A stretch of 45,128 nucleotides of DNA from Candidatus Saccharimonadota bacterium (GCA_030527585.1 JAUNAL010000004.1:1-45128), one strand, 5' to 3'; counted from the stretch's first letter, positions 33,245 through 43,088 are shown. Notes: a model not told the origin generated them from the letters alone. Translations and numbers: made by a program.

Positions 33245-34054
33245 ATGAAAATTCCCCTAGTCCTAAACCGTAAAAATCGGATTCTCTTAAAAGAACTTAC
33301 GAAAACCGATTTTAAGCTCCGTTATCAAGGTTCCGTCCTCGGCTACCTTTGGGCTCTCCTCCGCCCACTCATGATGTTTGCAATTCTCTATATTGTCTTC
33401 GCCAAACTTCTCAAAATCGGCAACGATATTCCTCATTATCCAGTTTACCTTCTATGCGGAACCACTATGTGGAGCTTTTTCACTGAGTGTACCAGCCAAG
33501 GCATCCAAGCCATCGTCGCTCGCGGCGACCTCCTGCGAAAAATCAGTTTTCCTAAATATATCGTCGTCGTTTCTGCGACCTTAACTGCAGTTATAAATAT
33601 GCTAATTAACGTTGCCGTTATTATCATCTTTGCGCTTATCAACGGCGTCGAACCAAGTTGGAATTGGTTCCTCGCCATCCCAGCCATCCTAGAACTCTAT
33701 TTCTTGTCGCTCGGTCTTGCCTTTTGGCTCGGCTCTATCAACGTTAAATATCGCGACATCACTTCAATTTGGGATGTCATCGTTCAGGCCCTCTTTTACG
33801 CGGTCCCAATTATCTACCCAATCTCTATGGTCGCCGGAACTTCCGAGCTCGCCGCCAAAGTTCTTCTCCTCAACCCCATCGCCCAAGCAATCCAAGACAT
33901 TCGTTACGGTCTCATCACAACCGAAACCATCACAACCTGGAATTATGTACTCAACCCCTCCGTTATCATCCCAATTCTCCTTGTTATTTTTGTCCTCGGT
34001 TTCGGCGCCTACACATTCCGTAAAAAATCTAAATTCTTCGCGGAGGAAGTCTAA
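33245..34054 (+). CDS. wzm: ABC-2 polysaccharide exporter permease (Wzm/TagG-like)
   Basis: A 269-residue permease with six membrane helices. The typical N-terminal segment is TDFKLRYQGSVLGYLWALLRPLMMF, then FTECTSQGIQAIVARGDLLRKISFPK, and near the C-terminus LLLNPIAQAIQDIRYGLI. These are hallmarks of the Wzm/TagG family that exports polysaccharide or teichoic acid. Its stop overlaps the ATPase start as TAATG. With the ATPase it should move an undecaprenyl-linked glycan to the surface. Confidence 0.93.
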   Translation: MKIPLVLNRKNRILLKELTKTDFKLRYQGSVLGYLWALLRPLMMFAILYIVFAKLLKIGNDIPHYPVYLLCGTTMWSFFTECTSQGIQAIVARGDLLRKISFPKYIVVVSATLTAVINMLINVAVIIIFALINGVEPSWNWFLAIPAILELYFLSLGLAFWLGSINVKYRDITSIWDVIVQALFYAVPIIYPISMVAGTSELAAKVLLLNPIAQAIQDIRYGLITTETITTWNYVLNPSVIIPILLVIFVLGFGAYTFRKKSKFFAEEV

Positions 34055-34845
34055 TGAAAAACAAACGCAAAATTGGCAATCGTACCGAGGTCCAAGAAAG
34101 CGAAAGCCCAATCGCAATTAGTGTCAAATCTCTCTATAAAAGTTTTCGCCTCCCAACCGAACAAGCCTTCGGCTTAAAACAAGCTCTCTTTAATCGCCTC
34201 CGCGGCATTAAAGGTTACACCGAACAAAAAGTCTTAAAAGGTCTTAATTTTGAAATTAAAAAAGGCGAATTTGTCGGCATCGTCGGGCGAAACGGCTCCG
34301 GAAAATCCACTTTACTTAAAATCCTTGCCGGAGTTTATTACCCAGAAAAAGGCAACATCACCATTAACGGCAGTCTCATTCCATTTATCGAACTCGGCGT
34401 CGGCTTCAATCCTGAACTTACTGGCCGCGAAAACGTCTACATGAACGGCGCACTGCTCGGTTTTTCGAACGAAGAAATGGACGAAATGTATGACGACATT
34501 TGGAAATTCGCCGAACTCGAAAAGTTCCAAGACCAAAAACTAAAGAATTACTCTTCTGGCATGCAAGTCAGGCTCGCTTTCTCAATCGCAATTCGCGCTC
34601 GCGGTGACATTCTTCTTCTCGACGAAGTCCTAGCCGTTGGCGACGCTGCTTTCCAGAAAAAATGCAACGACTATTTCAAAGAACTCCGCGACGAAAAGAA
34701 AACCGTTATTTTGGTCACCCACTCCATGGACAACGTCAAAAAGTTCTGTACCCGTGCTATCTTAATTGAAGATGGCAAAATCACCCACGACGGCACCCCA
34801 GCCACCATCGCCGACGAATACAATAGAATTCTCGGGATAAAATAA
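34054..34845 (+). CDS. wzt: ABC polysaccharide exporter ATPase (Wzt/TagH-like)
   Basis: A 263-residue ATPase. Walker A GRNGSGKST (near 80), signature YSSGMQVRL (near 170), Walker B ILLLDEVLAVGD (near 190), and a switch His in TLVTHSMDN. The N-terminal segment ISVKSLYKSFRLP and the motif PFIELGVGFNPELTGRENVYMNG are specific to the Wzt/TagH subfamily. It lacks the C-terminal carbohydrate-binding domain of E. coli O9a Wzt, so glycan length recognition must be elsewhere. The Shine-Dalgarno GGAGGAAG is inside the wzm end. Confidence 0.94.
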   Translation: MKNKRKIGNRTEVQESESPIAISVKSLYKSFRLPTEQAFGLKQALFNRLRGIKGYTEQKVLKGLNFEIKKGEFVGIVGRNGSGKSTLLKILAGVYYPEKGNITINGSLIPFIELGVGFNPELTGRENVYMNGALLGFSNEEMDEMYDDIWKFAELEKFQDQKLKNYSSGMQVRLAFSIAIRARGDILLLDEVLAVGDAAFQKKCNDYFKELRDEKKTVILVTHSMDNVKKFCTRAILIEDGKITHDGTPATIADEYNRILGIK

Positions 34846-34921
34846 TCCCTCTGTGCTATAAAATTATATTTGCCAAATTTTTGTAGCATAAACCAAAATT
34901 AAAGCGACCTGTCTTAATATG

Positions 34922-36913
34922 CTAAGCTAATCCTAACTTCTCAAAGAAAACTCTATGTCGCGTTTTTGCATCTCTCAATAATTTATCCCAAGTTATAAAC
35001 TCTATGCGCAAATTAATATTTTCGACATTTTTGATCCACCCCTCGCCATCTGGTGTCATCTTCATATCCTTCACATTCTTAAGCCACTTTTTGACATCCT
35101 CATCAGCGCTCGCAATAACATAACCATAAAAAGGCGTTGTATCATTTATACTGATGTTCCTGCCATTTAATTGTTTTACCTTGCCATCTTTAAATTGATT
35201 AACATATCGGATAATTTGCTCAATTGGATCCTCATTTGACGAAGGATTTATAAAATCTCTTCGACCCGGCTTTTTAAACTCAAAAATACTAACTGGATTA
35301 TGCCCCTCTTCCCCTTCGCGGTAGGAAACTGGGTAGTGAAAAGCCGCTATGTCTGGGCGATCTTCGGAACCGTTAAAAACAGTTTTATCAGAACTCAAAA
35401 GAGTCGTAAAATTAAGTCTTTCATCTATAATCCATAAATTATGTTCATCATATGTGGTGTCATCAGAGTCTCGTCTGGCGGGAAAAATAATGCTATGTAA
35501 TGTTTTTTCTCTTTCAAACTTACCCTCAAGGTCCCATTCCAATGCTTTCTCAAATAACATTAACACCGACTGGCGACGTGCTATGTATTCCGCTAAGTTA
35601 CTTCGATCGGTTTCCGTTATATCTGCAACCAGCCTAGAAACTTCACTATTTAAATCAAAGTCCTTCACCTGCAAATTGTGTGCTATGTCTGCAATCTTTC
35701 TACGCCTTTCAGAGTCTTTTTCAAATTTTACTTTATGCAATTCCGCCTCAATATCCACATCCGACGGGTTCATCTTTATTTTCTCCAAATTGACATATTC
35801 TAAATAGTTTTTATACCAAATATTTTCATTCGCATATTTTTCAACACGTTCTTTCTTTTCGGCAAATCTAGTCATCACTTCACCAGATAATATCCTCTTC
35901 GCTTCTCTGGCCACAGCTTCCTCAATAGTTTTTCTGCCGATCTCAGAAACGCCATCCGGATAGTCCCCAAAACGAAAACCAGTTCTCTCACTATTCACAT
36001 TCATATCAAGAAAATCACCATAAACATAAAAACGAACTATATACTTATGCTCTTTATCATCGCTATCTTTTTTAACGAAATCAGTCTCAAACTCCAACAC
36101 GTAATCTTCCAATTTTGCGTCTGTGACTACTTTATTGTGAGCGGTAAGCATTATCCTACTTTTTTGACCATAAACATTTTGCAACTCAAACATTCTATAT
36201 TTAAATATTCGTTCAGAAATCTCCATATTCCCGCTACAACTCTCTCGGATGGCGAAAGAATCATTATCCCCAATAAGGTTATTCAGAGCAATCCTGGAAT
36301 CACCGTCATGAATAGTAATCTTAGGACAAGCTTGGCTCTCGTCCACAAAATAATTTAATATTTTCTCCAAAATACGATGCGCAAAACGGTTAATATCTTC
36401 CCCAAAATTATTATCTCCTTGATAACCGTCAAGAGTGAGTGTAGCACCAGTGCTGGCTGTATCGTCGTTAAACTCTTCGTCTACTTCATTTTTAATAATC
36501 TCGTACTCTCGCCCGAAATCAAATTTACGTTTTCTATATTTGTCTTCCTTTTTATAGACACTCTCTATTGACACATTCCTGAAAAATTTAATATAAAACA
36601 TCCTCCCCAGACCCTTACCACCAATCGCACTTTTTTGCGGACTGTACAAAATATTAAAAGAGTTCCTATTCTCGTCATCAAATCCAATTCCGTTATCCTT
36701 AATAATAAGTTTGTTTATTTTTGCATTCCCCTTATCAAAGAGGACGTTGTCCCTATAAATAAATATGTCTATCTCGCCACTATTTTTGTTATCACTACGC
36801 ACAATCGAATCGATTGAGTTTGTTATAGCCTCAACAATCGCAGCATAAACGTTAGAATTTTTCCCAAAATCCTCCAGATATCTCTCCAAATGTATACGCG
36901 AACTTCCATTCAT
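34922..36913 (-). CDS. GHKL ATPase fused to a PD-(D/E)xK-like nuclease, candidate defence protein
   Basis: A 663-residue protein. Residues 20-110 carry the GHKL (Hsp90/MutL/MORC) ATP-binding motifs: VEAITNSIDSI (N box), IKDNGIGFD (G1) and GGKGLGRMF (G2). An S5-like and helical middle region follows. Near residue 530 the sequence RPDIAAFHYPVSYREG ... PVSIFEFKKPGRRDF fits the D-x(n)-E-x-K pattern of restriction-type nucleases. MORC/MutL-like GHKL proteins with nucleases are known in bacterial restriction and phage-defence loci. The start follows an AAGG; transcription probably begins near 36940. It is a stand-alone gene among glycan genes, AT-rich like the ApeA-like gene, suggesting acquisition. 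Confidence 0.75.
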   Translation of the reverse strand: MNGSSRIHLERYLEDFGKNSNVYAAIVEAITNSIDSIVRSDNKNSGEIDIFIYRDNVLFDKGNAKINKLIIKDNGIGFDDENRNSFNILYSPQKSAIGGKGLGRMFYIKFFRNVSIESVYKKEDKYRKRKFDFGREYEIIKNEVDEEFNDDTASTGATLTLDGYQGDNNFGEDINRFAHRILEKILNYFVDESQACPKITIHDGDSRIALNNLIGDNDSFAIRESCSGNMEISERIFKYRMFELQNVYGQKSRIMLTAHNKVVTDAKLEDYVLEFETDFVKKDSDDKEHKYIVRFYVYGDFLDMNVNSERTGFRFGDYPDGVSEIGRKTIEEAVAREAKRILSGEVMTRFAEKKERVEKYANENIWYKNYLEYVNLEKIKMNPSDVDIEAELHKVKFEKDSERRRKIADIAHNLQVKDFDLNSEVSRLVADITETDRSNLAEYIARRQSVLMLFEKALEWDLEGKFEREKTLHSIIFPARRDSDDTTYDEHNLWIIDERLNFTTLLSSDKTVFNGSEDRPDIAAFHYPVSYREGEEGHNPVSIFEFKKPGRRDFINPSSNEDPIEQIIRYVNQFKDGKVKQLNGRNISINDTTPFYGYVIASADEDVKKWLKNVKDMKMTPDGEGWIKNVENINLRIEFITWDKLLRDAKTRHRVFFEKLGLA

Positions 36914-36976
36914 ATATATACCTTAAGCTTAATCTATCTATTTATATTATGTACCCTACCGATAGTTAATATTTTG

Positions 36977-38305
36977 TTATTTCAAATTTTCCGAAATAAT
37001 TTCCACTCTTTTAGCCCAAGTATTATCTTCCGCCTGCGCCAATAGCTTCTTCCGATTCTCAGTATTTTTAATGTCGTTAATTGCAATTTTTAAATTCTTC
37101 TCAAATTCTTTATCGTCTTTTGACATATACACCAAATCATAACCCTTGCACTCTTGAAGATCGCGAGTGCAAACCGTCGGCAACCCCGCCGCCATATATT
37201 CAAACAACTTAACTGGTGAAGTTGCCTTTGCAATTTCACCACGCTTGAATGGGATAATTGCGCAATCAAAATATTTAGCGTATTTTGGCAATGATTCATA
37301 ATTTTTTGCACCTAAATTATGGACATTGTCCCCTTTCACCAAATCGACCGCTGCTCCATTATAGTCAACTCCAAGATATACAAACTCCCACTCTTTATGA
37401 TTAATTGCGACTTTATTTAATAAATCAAAATCAATCCAAGGAGCTAACGCACCATAAAACCCAATAATTGGTTTTTTCTTCTTAACTACTTCCTTCAAGT
37501 CGTTTGGAGGAGTGTTGGTTTTATTTTTTTCAAAATTAAAATGATCGATATCGACAGCATTTCGTGCCATTGCTACTTTTTGCTTAACCCCAAGATGTTT
37601 TTTCAATTCATCATAAAGCCTTTTCGCCGTCACAGTACATAAAATCGGTTTCAATGTGGACAATTTGTCCCATACTTCCATTTGTATACTAAGATCGCCT
37701 GAAATGTCCTCATGAAACTCGTCCAAATAATCGTAAATAATTTCGAAACCACCTTCTTTTATTCGTTTTAATGTGTCATATTTTGTTGGCATATTATTAG
37801 GGGTCAAAAAATAACATTTTTTACATACATTTGGTAAGTTTCTAATAAATAAATCCGTATTTACAATTACTAAATTATCACTGATTATTCGGAAAACCTG
37901 CAACGGATTATCATACTCAAGATAAACAACAAAATATCCTATTTTACTAAACTCCCGAGCCAAGTGATGCGGTCTTTGTTTCAATTTCACGTCCCAAGGA
38001 ATACTATTCAGTACGATTACTTTTTCATATTTTCCCGCCATACTACTTATTTTTTTCGCAGTCTTGTTTCTTTTCTTTCTAGCACCCGTTGAGGCAACCC
38101 AAAACGCCCCTCTCCCAACCTTTTCCACTAAATTCCGCCTTTTTGTATTCTTTGGAAAAACGCCATTGAACCCAGTAGCAATCTTTTCAGCAAAAACGAA
38201 TCTCCTAGAACTAGTTAGTTTGTGCAAATACTTGTTCTCTCTTCGCAAAATATCATTTTCGCGCTCCAGCGTCTGTATCTTCTGTTTCAAAAGATCGTTT
38301 ATCAA
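36977..38305 (-). CDS. GT-B glycosyltransferase with N-terminal coiled coil
   Basis: A protein of about 442 residues. An N-terminal coiled coil (LKQKIQTLERENDILRREN) is followed by a GT-B fold. The first half has KRRPHHLAREFSKIGYFVVYLEYD-type sequence. The second has IGFYGALAPWIDFDLL, then SPVKLFEYMAAGLPTVCTRD, the family 4 nucleotide-sugar region. The start is probably TTG 38305: AAAGGAG lies 7 nt before it, and the wecB stop is one base upstream. An upstream TTG at 38323 lies inside wecB and lacks a ribosome site. It is the second gene of the wecB operon. Confidence 0.85.
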   Translation of the reverse strand: MINDLLKQKIQTLERENDILRRENKYLHKLTSSRRFVFAEKIATGFNGVFPKNTKRRNLVEKVGRGAFWVASTGARKKRNKTAKKISSMAGKYEKVIVLNSIPWDVKLKQRPHHLAREFSKIGYFVVYLEYDNPLQVFRIISDNLVIVNTDLFIRNLPNVCKKCYFLTPNNMPTKYDTLKRIKEGGFEIIYDYLDEFHEDISGDLSIQMEVWDKLSTLKPILCTVTAKRLYDELKKHLGVKQKVAMARNAVDIDHFNFEKNKTNTPPNDLKEVVKKKKPIIGFYGALAPWIDFDLLNKVAINHKEWEFVYLGVDYNGAAVDLVKGDNVHNLGAKNYESLPKYAKYFDCAIIPFKRGEIAKATSPVKLFEYMAAGLPTVCTRDLQECKGYDLVYMSKDDKEFEKNLKIAINDIKNTENRKKLLAQAEDNTWAKRVEIISENLK

Positions 38306-38306
38306 T

Positions 38307-39401
38307 TTATTCTCCTTTCTCAATTACGTCAACAATATATTTACTTGCAAACCCATCTCCGTACGGATTTCTCGCCTCGGACATTTCTTTATAAACTTCC
38401 TGATTCGTTAACAATTCTTTTGCCGCACTATAAACATCCTCTTCTTCCGTCCCGACAAGCTTCAAAGTCCTCGCCTCAACCCCCTCTGGACGCTCAGTTG
38501 TATCACGCAAAACTAGAACTGGTTTCCCAAGCGACGGAGCTTCTTCTTGAACACCACCACTATCAGACATAATGAAATATGCCCGTTCCATATAATTATG
38601 AAAATCAATCACATCGAGCGGAGCGATTAATTTAGTTCTTTCATCATCTCCCAAAACTTCTTTTGCCATTTCTTGAACTTTAGGGTTTAAATGAACTGGA
38701 TAAACAACCTTTACGTCTGGGAATTCATCAACAATTCTTTTAATCGCCTTAAAAATCCTTCGCATAGGTTCGCCCAAATTCTCTCGCCTATGTGCAGTTA
38801 CGAGAATCAATCTCGAACCCTTCGCCCAATCCAAAATCTCATTCTCGTATTCTTCAGTCACCGTCGTCTTTAAAGCGTCAATCGCTGTATTACCAGTTAT
38901 GAAGACCTTTTGATCTTTATTTAGCTTATCGCCTATGTTCTCTCGGCTCGTTTCCGTTGGCGCAAAAAGATAATCGGAGATTTTATCAATAATTTGCCGA
39001 TTCATCTCTTCTGGAAATGGCGAATACTTATCGTACGTTCGAAGCCCAGCTTCAACATGCCCAACCGGAACTTGCTGATAAAACGCCGCGAGCGCCGCTG
39101 CCATTGCGGTCGTTGTATCGCCATGCACCAAAACCAAATCTGGTTTCTCAGCAATAATAACCTCTTCTATACCTTTCAAGACTTTAGCCGTAATATACGC
39201 CAAGGTCTGACCAGGCTTCATGATATCCAAATCATAATCTGGCTTAATCTTAAAAATTTCAAGTACTTGATCAAGCATATCCCGATGTTGCGCCGTCACA
39301 CAAACCACCGACGAAACCCCCTCTCTCGCCTCAAGCTCTTTTACAACCGGCGCCATCTTAATTGCTTCCGGCCGCGTCCCAAAAACAGATAAAACCTTCA
39401 T
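38307..39401 (-). CDS. wecB: UDP-N-acetylglucosamine 2-epimerase
   Basis: A 364-residue non-hydrolysing epimerase that converts UDP-GlcNAc to UDP-ManNAc for surface polymers. Motifs are FGTRPEAIKMAPV (near 6), VHGDTTTAMAAALAAFY (near 90), VGHVEAGLRT (near 112) and SDSGGVQEEAPSLGKPVL (near 287). I chose ATG 39401 because TATAAT (39414-39409) lies 7 nt upstream; an earlier ATG at 39410 is inside that box. A WecC dehydrogenase is not in the window. Confidence 0.96.
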   Translation of the reverse strand: MKVLSVFGTRPEAIKMAPVVKELEAREGVSSVVCVTAQHRDMLDQVLEIFKIKPDYDLDIMKPGQTLAYITAKVLKGIEEVIIAEKPDLVLVHGDTTTAMAAALAAFYQQVPVGHVEAGLRTYDKYSPFPEEMNRQIIDKISDYLFAPTETSRENIGDKLNKDQKVFITGNTAIDALKTTVTEEYENEILDWAKGSRLILVTAHRRENLGEPMRRIFKAIKRIVDEFPDVKVVYPVHLNPKVQEMAKEVLGDDERTKLIAPLDVIDFHNYMERAYFIMSDSGGVQEEAPSLGKPVLVLRDTTERPEGVEARTLKLVGTEEEDVYSAAKELLTNQEVYKEMSEARNPYGDGFASKYIVDVIEKGE

Positions 39402-39435
39402 AAAGCCCATTATAACAAAAACAGATATTTTTTGC

Positions 39436-39441
39436 TATAAT
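39436..39441 (+). promoter_or_regulatory. Extended -10 of the 39448 glycosyltransferase gene
   Basis: TTTGC-TATAAT, 6 nt before ATG 39448. It diverges from wecB, whose -10 is only 22 nt away. Confidence 0.75.
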
Positions 39442-39447
39442 TAATCT

Positions 39448-40800
39448 ATGAAATCAATTTTATACGTTTGTGAAAAATTTAGAAACGGTGGACTTGAAGA
39501 AAAAATTTTAAGCGAAGTTGTCAACAATAAAAAACACAACATTAAATCTTTTCTTATATCAAATGATATTTTGGAAAAACATACCAAAACATTCGAAAAA
39601 ACACTAAAAATCGATTCTTCTCCAATAAACAAAGAACATATAAACACGAAAAACATCTTAAAAAACCGAGACGCCATATGCTCATTCTGCAAAAAACACA
39701 ATATCGAATTCATAGAATGTCACCCGAATTTTATTTCTATTCCTACCATTCTAGCGGCAGAAAAACTTAACCTCCCTATCACATTCACGCTGCACGGAAT
39801 AGTCTCCTGCCATTTTTCATATCAGCATAACACGAAAACCTATCTATTCGTTTACATACTACTGAAATACGGCTTCGACCAATATTTTGCAGTAGCAGAA
39901 TACTTACAAGAGATCTTTTCGTTCCTATCTTCGAATATGCTAATTTCCAGAAATGGTTTTTACCCAAACACGCAATTATACGAAAGACCACAAAATCAAA
40001 ATAAAATCGCCATTGCTTCACGCTTAGACTCAGATAAAAGTCAGATTATTATCGATTTTCTACAATTTTTACAAGGCGTAAGGCCCCCTCTCGTTATTGA
40101 TATCTATGGCAACGGCGATAATATAAATAATGTAGATGACTATATTAAAAATAAAAATATTCACCATCAAATTACACTCAAAGGTTGGCAGCAAAATTTA
40201 GCCGAGCATTTAACAAAAAACAGATATAACGCAGTCTTCGGCATGGGAAGGGCTGCATTAGACGCAATAAAATCAAAAACGCCTTGCGGAATACTTGGCT
40301 ACGGTGGTTTTATCGACTTTTTGGTTCCCGACAATTTTGATACTTTCCTAAAAATAAATTTAACTAGTTGGGACAGTTTCCCCAAAGATAAATCTTTTGA
40401 AAAATTACTCAAAGACGTTTTTTACAATCCTGAAAAATATATTATTCAAGACTGTCAACTAAAATTATTAGATAATGATATTTTATGGGCTAAACATTTT
40501 GAAGAAATTAATAATATAAATTTCAAAAATAAACCAATTATCTCAAAAATTAATTCAATCTTAGAAAACAACGACGAGGACGTTTTTAACTCTCTTGTTC
40601 CATCGCAAATTGCAACTATAATCAACGATGAGCATAAATACGACATCCCTTACTTCATAATTAACACCTATCTTTCAGAAAAAATGGCCTACGAAGAGAA
40701 ACTGGATGATCAAAAAAACGAAATAAAAGCTATAACTTCTTCCACTTTCTGGAAAACCACAAAACCGCTCCGCTCACTCCTTGGAAAATTTCACAATTAA
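39448..40800 (+). CDS. GT-B (family 4-like) glycosyltransferase
   Basis: A 450-residue protein. The first half has YVCEKFRNGGLEEKIL and FTLHGIVSCHFSYQ; the second half has IAIASRLDSDKSQII (near 193), VIDIYGNGDNINNV and LKGWQQNLAEHL, a GT-B nucleotide-sugar fold. The C-terminal tail has STFWKTTKPLRSLLGKF, a short motif common at the end of surface glycan transferases. It is much more AT-rich than the other cluster genes, so it may be a recent import that alters the glycan. It overlaps the convergent gene by 4 nt. Confidence 0.82.
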   Translation: MKSILYVCEKFRNGGLEEKILSEVVNNKKHNIKSFLISNDILEKHTKTFEKTLKIDSSPINKEHINTKNILKNRDAICSFCKKHNIEFIECHPNFISIPTILAAEKLNLPITFTLHGIVSCHFSYQHNTKTYLFVYILLKYGFDQYFAVAEYLQEIFSFLSSNMLISRNGFYPNTQLYERPQNQNKIAIASRLDSDKSQIIIDFLQFLQGVRPPLVIDIYGNGDNINNVDDYIKNKNIHHQITLKGWQQNLAEHLTKNRYNAVFGMGRAALDAIKSKTPCGILGYGGFIDFLVPDNFDTFLKINLTSWDSFPKDKSFEKLLKDVFYNPEKYIIQDCQLKLLDNDILWAKHFEEINNINFKNKPIISKINSILENNDEDVFNSLVPSQIATIINDEHKYDIPYFIINTYLSEKMAYEEKLDDQKNEIKAITSSTFWKTTKPLRSLLGKFHN

Positions 40801-43088
40801 ATTTCACCCAAATATTCACTCGGGATCGCACAATTTAAATTGTTATGAGCATCTTCCTCAGTTCTAAAATATCCTCTCCCATCAATATATGTTTTTGTCG
40901 CAAATTTTATTTTTTCACCAGTGGAATATCGCCGTGAACAAGACACGCCGGTAGCCATATCAATTGCATACATATTCTTTCTAAATACCATTAGCCTCGG
41001 ATTAATAAAATCTTCAAAACCCCTATTCCACCCTTGAGTATTTTCCCACATATTTATTTCCTCTGCTTTTGAGGACAATAATGCGCAAGTCGTCCGATCG
41101 TTAGTATCTTCCTCAGATCTGTAATAGCTCAAACCGCCAACTACAATTTTCGTACTATACTTCGTTATATATCCCGACTCGACCGTTCGGCAAACTTTCC
41201 CAGTCTCCAAGTCAACAAATTCAACAGAAGAATTTGTTTTTAAATTCCTCGGCGCAATAAAATCCACAAAACTCTCCGAGATCAAGCTCAAATCTTCCTC
41301 CGGCACATAATAATTAAATCCTGTCTCATAATTAGAAATCGTTTGGTAATACGTTTTACCATTATAAACTACTTTAGCCGCAAAAATCACTTCCGGAAAA
41401 TCTGCTTTTCTAATAATCTGTTTTGCCTCTCCGGTCTTTAGATCGTATTTATATGTATCTCTTAATATAATAAACTTTTTCGGTTCAATCGGTTCCACAG
41501 CATAAAGCTCTTCTGTTGTCTCAGCCAAGTTGTCCATAATGATACATTTGTTGGAATTTTTCAACGTATCTCCTATCGTTCGAAGACACAACACACTTTT
41601 ACCATTCCAATTAACTTCCGTCTTATAATCGAAGTAGTATTTTTCTCCCTGATTTACAGCCTCATTTTGGTATAAAGTTTCGTTCACAGGGTTAATTTTC
41701 ATCGCAGCTGTTGCGATTTTCATTACTCTAGGCACATCCATTTTTAACCACTTATCCATCAAATCTTCCTCCGGCACATAATAATTAAATCCTGTCTCAT
41801 AATTAGAAATCGTTTGGTAATACGTTTTACCATTATAAACTACTTTAGCCGCAAAAATCACTTCCGGAAAATCTGCTTTTCTAATAATCTGTTTTGCCTC
41901 TCCGGTCTTTAGATCGTATTTATATGTATCTCTTAATATAATAAACTTTTTCGGTTCAATCGGTTCCACAGCATAAAGCTCTTCTGTTGTCTCAGCCAAG
42001 TTGTCCATAATGATACATTTGTTGGAATTTTTCAACGTATCTCCTATCGTTCGAAGACACAACACACTTTTACCATTCCAATTAACTTCCGTCTTATAAT
42101 CGAAGTAGTATTTTTCTCCCTGATTTACAGCCTCATCTTCGTAAACGGTCCCATCTTTAGGATTTATTTTTGTAGTAGTTTCTTTTACTTCCATCACGCG
42201 CGAAACAGTCATTTGGGACCAACCAGTTTCCACCGTCACCCCCCCAAACCAATCCTCAAAATACAAATAAAAATTCCGATTTCCATATGCCCCACAAGTG
42301 GCCGTTCCATAGCCAGCCGCCAAAGCTCCCGCATTCGGCTGATACGGCGTATAACGATAAAGCGCCGAAGTTGCCAAGTTCCGAACATTCACATACGACC
42401 CCTCACAACTCGCCGAAGGATTATACTGAATATAGTTCGTCCCAATCGGATAATTCGTCCAGCCCCCATCCATCACCGTCCTAAACAACGCCGCCGCCTT
42501 CCGAACCTGGTTCTTAAATCCATAATATTCCGTCGAACACGGCGCCGTATCTGGACAACCATACCCCGTCGCCGAGCGATAATTCCGATTATTCGGAATC
42601 GGGTCCGTAATCAACCCAGATTCTTTCTGCAATAACACAATCAAAACCTTCGGATTAATCTTATAATCTTGCGCTGCCTGCCAAATAATATGCGCCGCCG
42701 TTTCACCCGTTCCGATTACTTCCCCATCTCCAAACAATTCTTCCGATAAGCACACAAAATGTCCATCTTTAAAATGCCAGCTTCGAGACCCCGCATATTT
42801 ATTTGATAGTTGCAAATAATAATTATAATCTCGATTCGAACAAGAATTCTTCGAAGTCAAAAACGCCTGGATCTCCGCCTCGCTCATTGAATTATAATCT
42901 GTCATCTGGTAATCCGAAATTATATATCCCGGATCAAAATTTGCTAAGCTCGCCGCCCTAACTTCTTCCTCGGAATTTTTAAACCTCGCCGCCAAAAAAG
43001 TAAATAAAAACACCATCGTAAACACCCCTAGCGCTATAAACCAAATTCTTTTGTCTCTTCTCCTAATACCCGATTTTATTTTTATCAC
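40797..43088 (-). CDS. Anchored lysozyme/transglycosylase-like surface protein with repeats
   Basis: A 763-residue protein. Residues 15-35 are a signal-anchor helix. About 95-290 form a lysozyme-like domain (HIIWQAAQDYKINPKVLIVL, then QKESGL with the likely catalytic Glu, and GYGCPDTAPCSTEYYGF, GGWTNYP), consistent with peptidoglycan cleavage. About 293-763 form four repeats starting near a W..M/F...PR pattern and ending YYVPEEDL or YFRTEED. Repeats one and two are identical over 126 codons. Such repeats may bind cell wall or a host surface. It starts at GTG 43088, overlapping the partner gene as GTGA, so the two are coupled. A role in attaching to or opening the host cell wall is inference. 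Confidence 0.8.
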   Translation of the reverse strand: MIKIKSGIRRRDKRIWFIALGVFTMVFLFTFLAARFKNSEEEVRAASLANFDPGYIISDYQMTDYNSMSEAEIQAFLTSKNSCSNRDYNYYLQLSNKYAGSRSWHFKDGHFVCLSEELFGDGEVIGTGETAAHIIWQAAQDYKINPKVLIVLLQKESGLITDPIPNNRNYRSATGYGCPDTAPCSTEYYGFKNQVRKAAALFRTVMDGGWTNYPIGTNYIQYNPSASCEGSYVNVRNLATSALYRYTPYQPNAGALAAGYGTATCGAYGNRNFYLYFEDWFGGVTVETGWSQMTVSRVMEVKETTTKINPKDGTVYEDEAVNQGEKYYFDYKTEVNWNGKSVLCLRTIGDTLKNSNKCIIMDNLAETTEELYAVEPIEPKKFIILRDTYKYDLKTGEAKQIIRKADFPEVIFAAKVVYNGKTYYQTISNYETGFNYYVPEEDLMDKWLKMDVPRVMKIATAAMKINPVNETLYQNEAVNQGEKYYFDYKTEVNWNGKSVLCLRTIGDTLKNSNKCIIMDNLAETTEELYAVEPIEPKKFIILRDTYKYDLKTGEAKQIIRKADFPEVIFAAKVVYNGKTYYQTISNYETGFNYYVPEEDLSLISESFVDFIAPRNLKTNSSVEFVDLETGKVCRTVESGYITKYSTKIVVGGLSYYRSEEDTNDRTTCALLSSKAEEINMWENTQGWNRGFEDFINPRLMVFRKNMYAIDMATGVSCSRRYSTGEKIKFATKTYIDGRGYFRTEEDAHNNLNCAIPSEYLGEI
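41288..41665 (-). repeat. 378-bp exact direct repeat, copy 2
   Basis: This is identical in my reading to 41759-42136, 471 nt away and in frame within the lysozyme-like gene. The flanking parts of each unit differ. Confidence 0.93.
41759..42136 (-). repeat. 378-bp exact direct repeat, copy 1
   Basis: Partner of 41288-41665; it encodes the part of the repeat from DEAVNQGEKYYF through YYVPEEDL. Confidence 0.93.
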
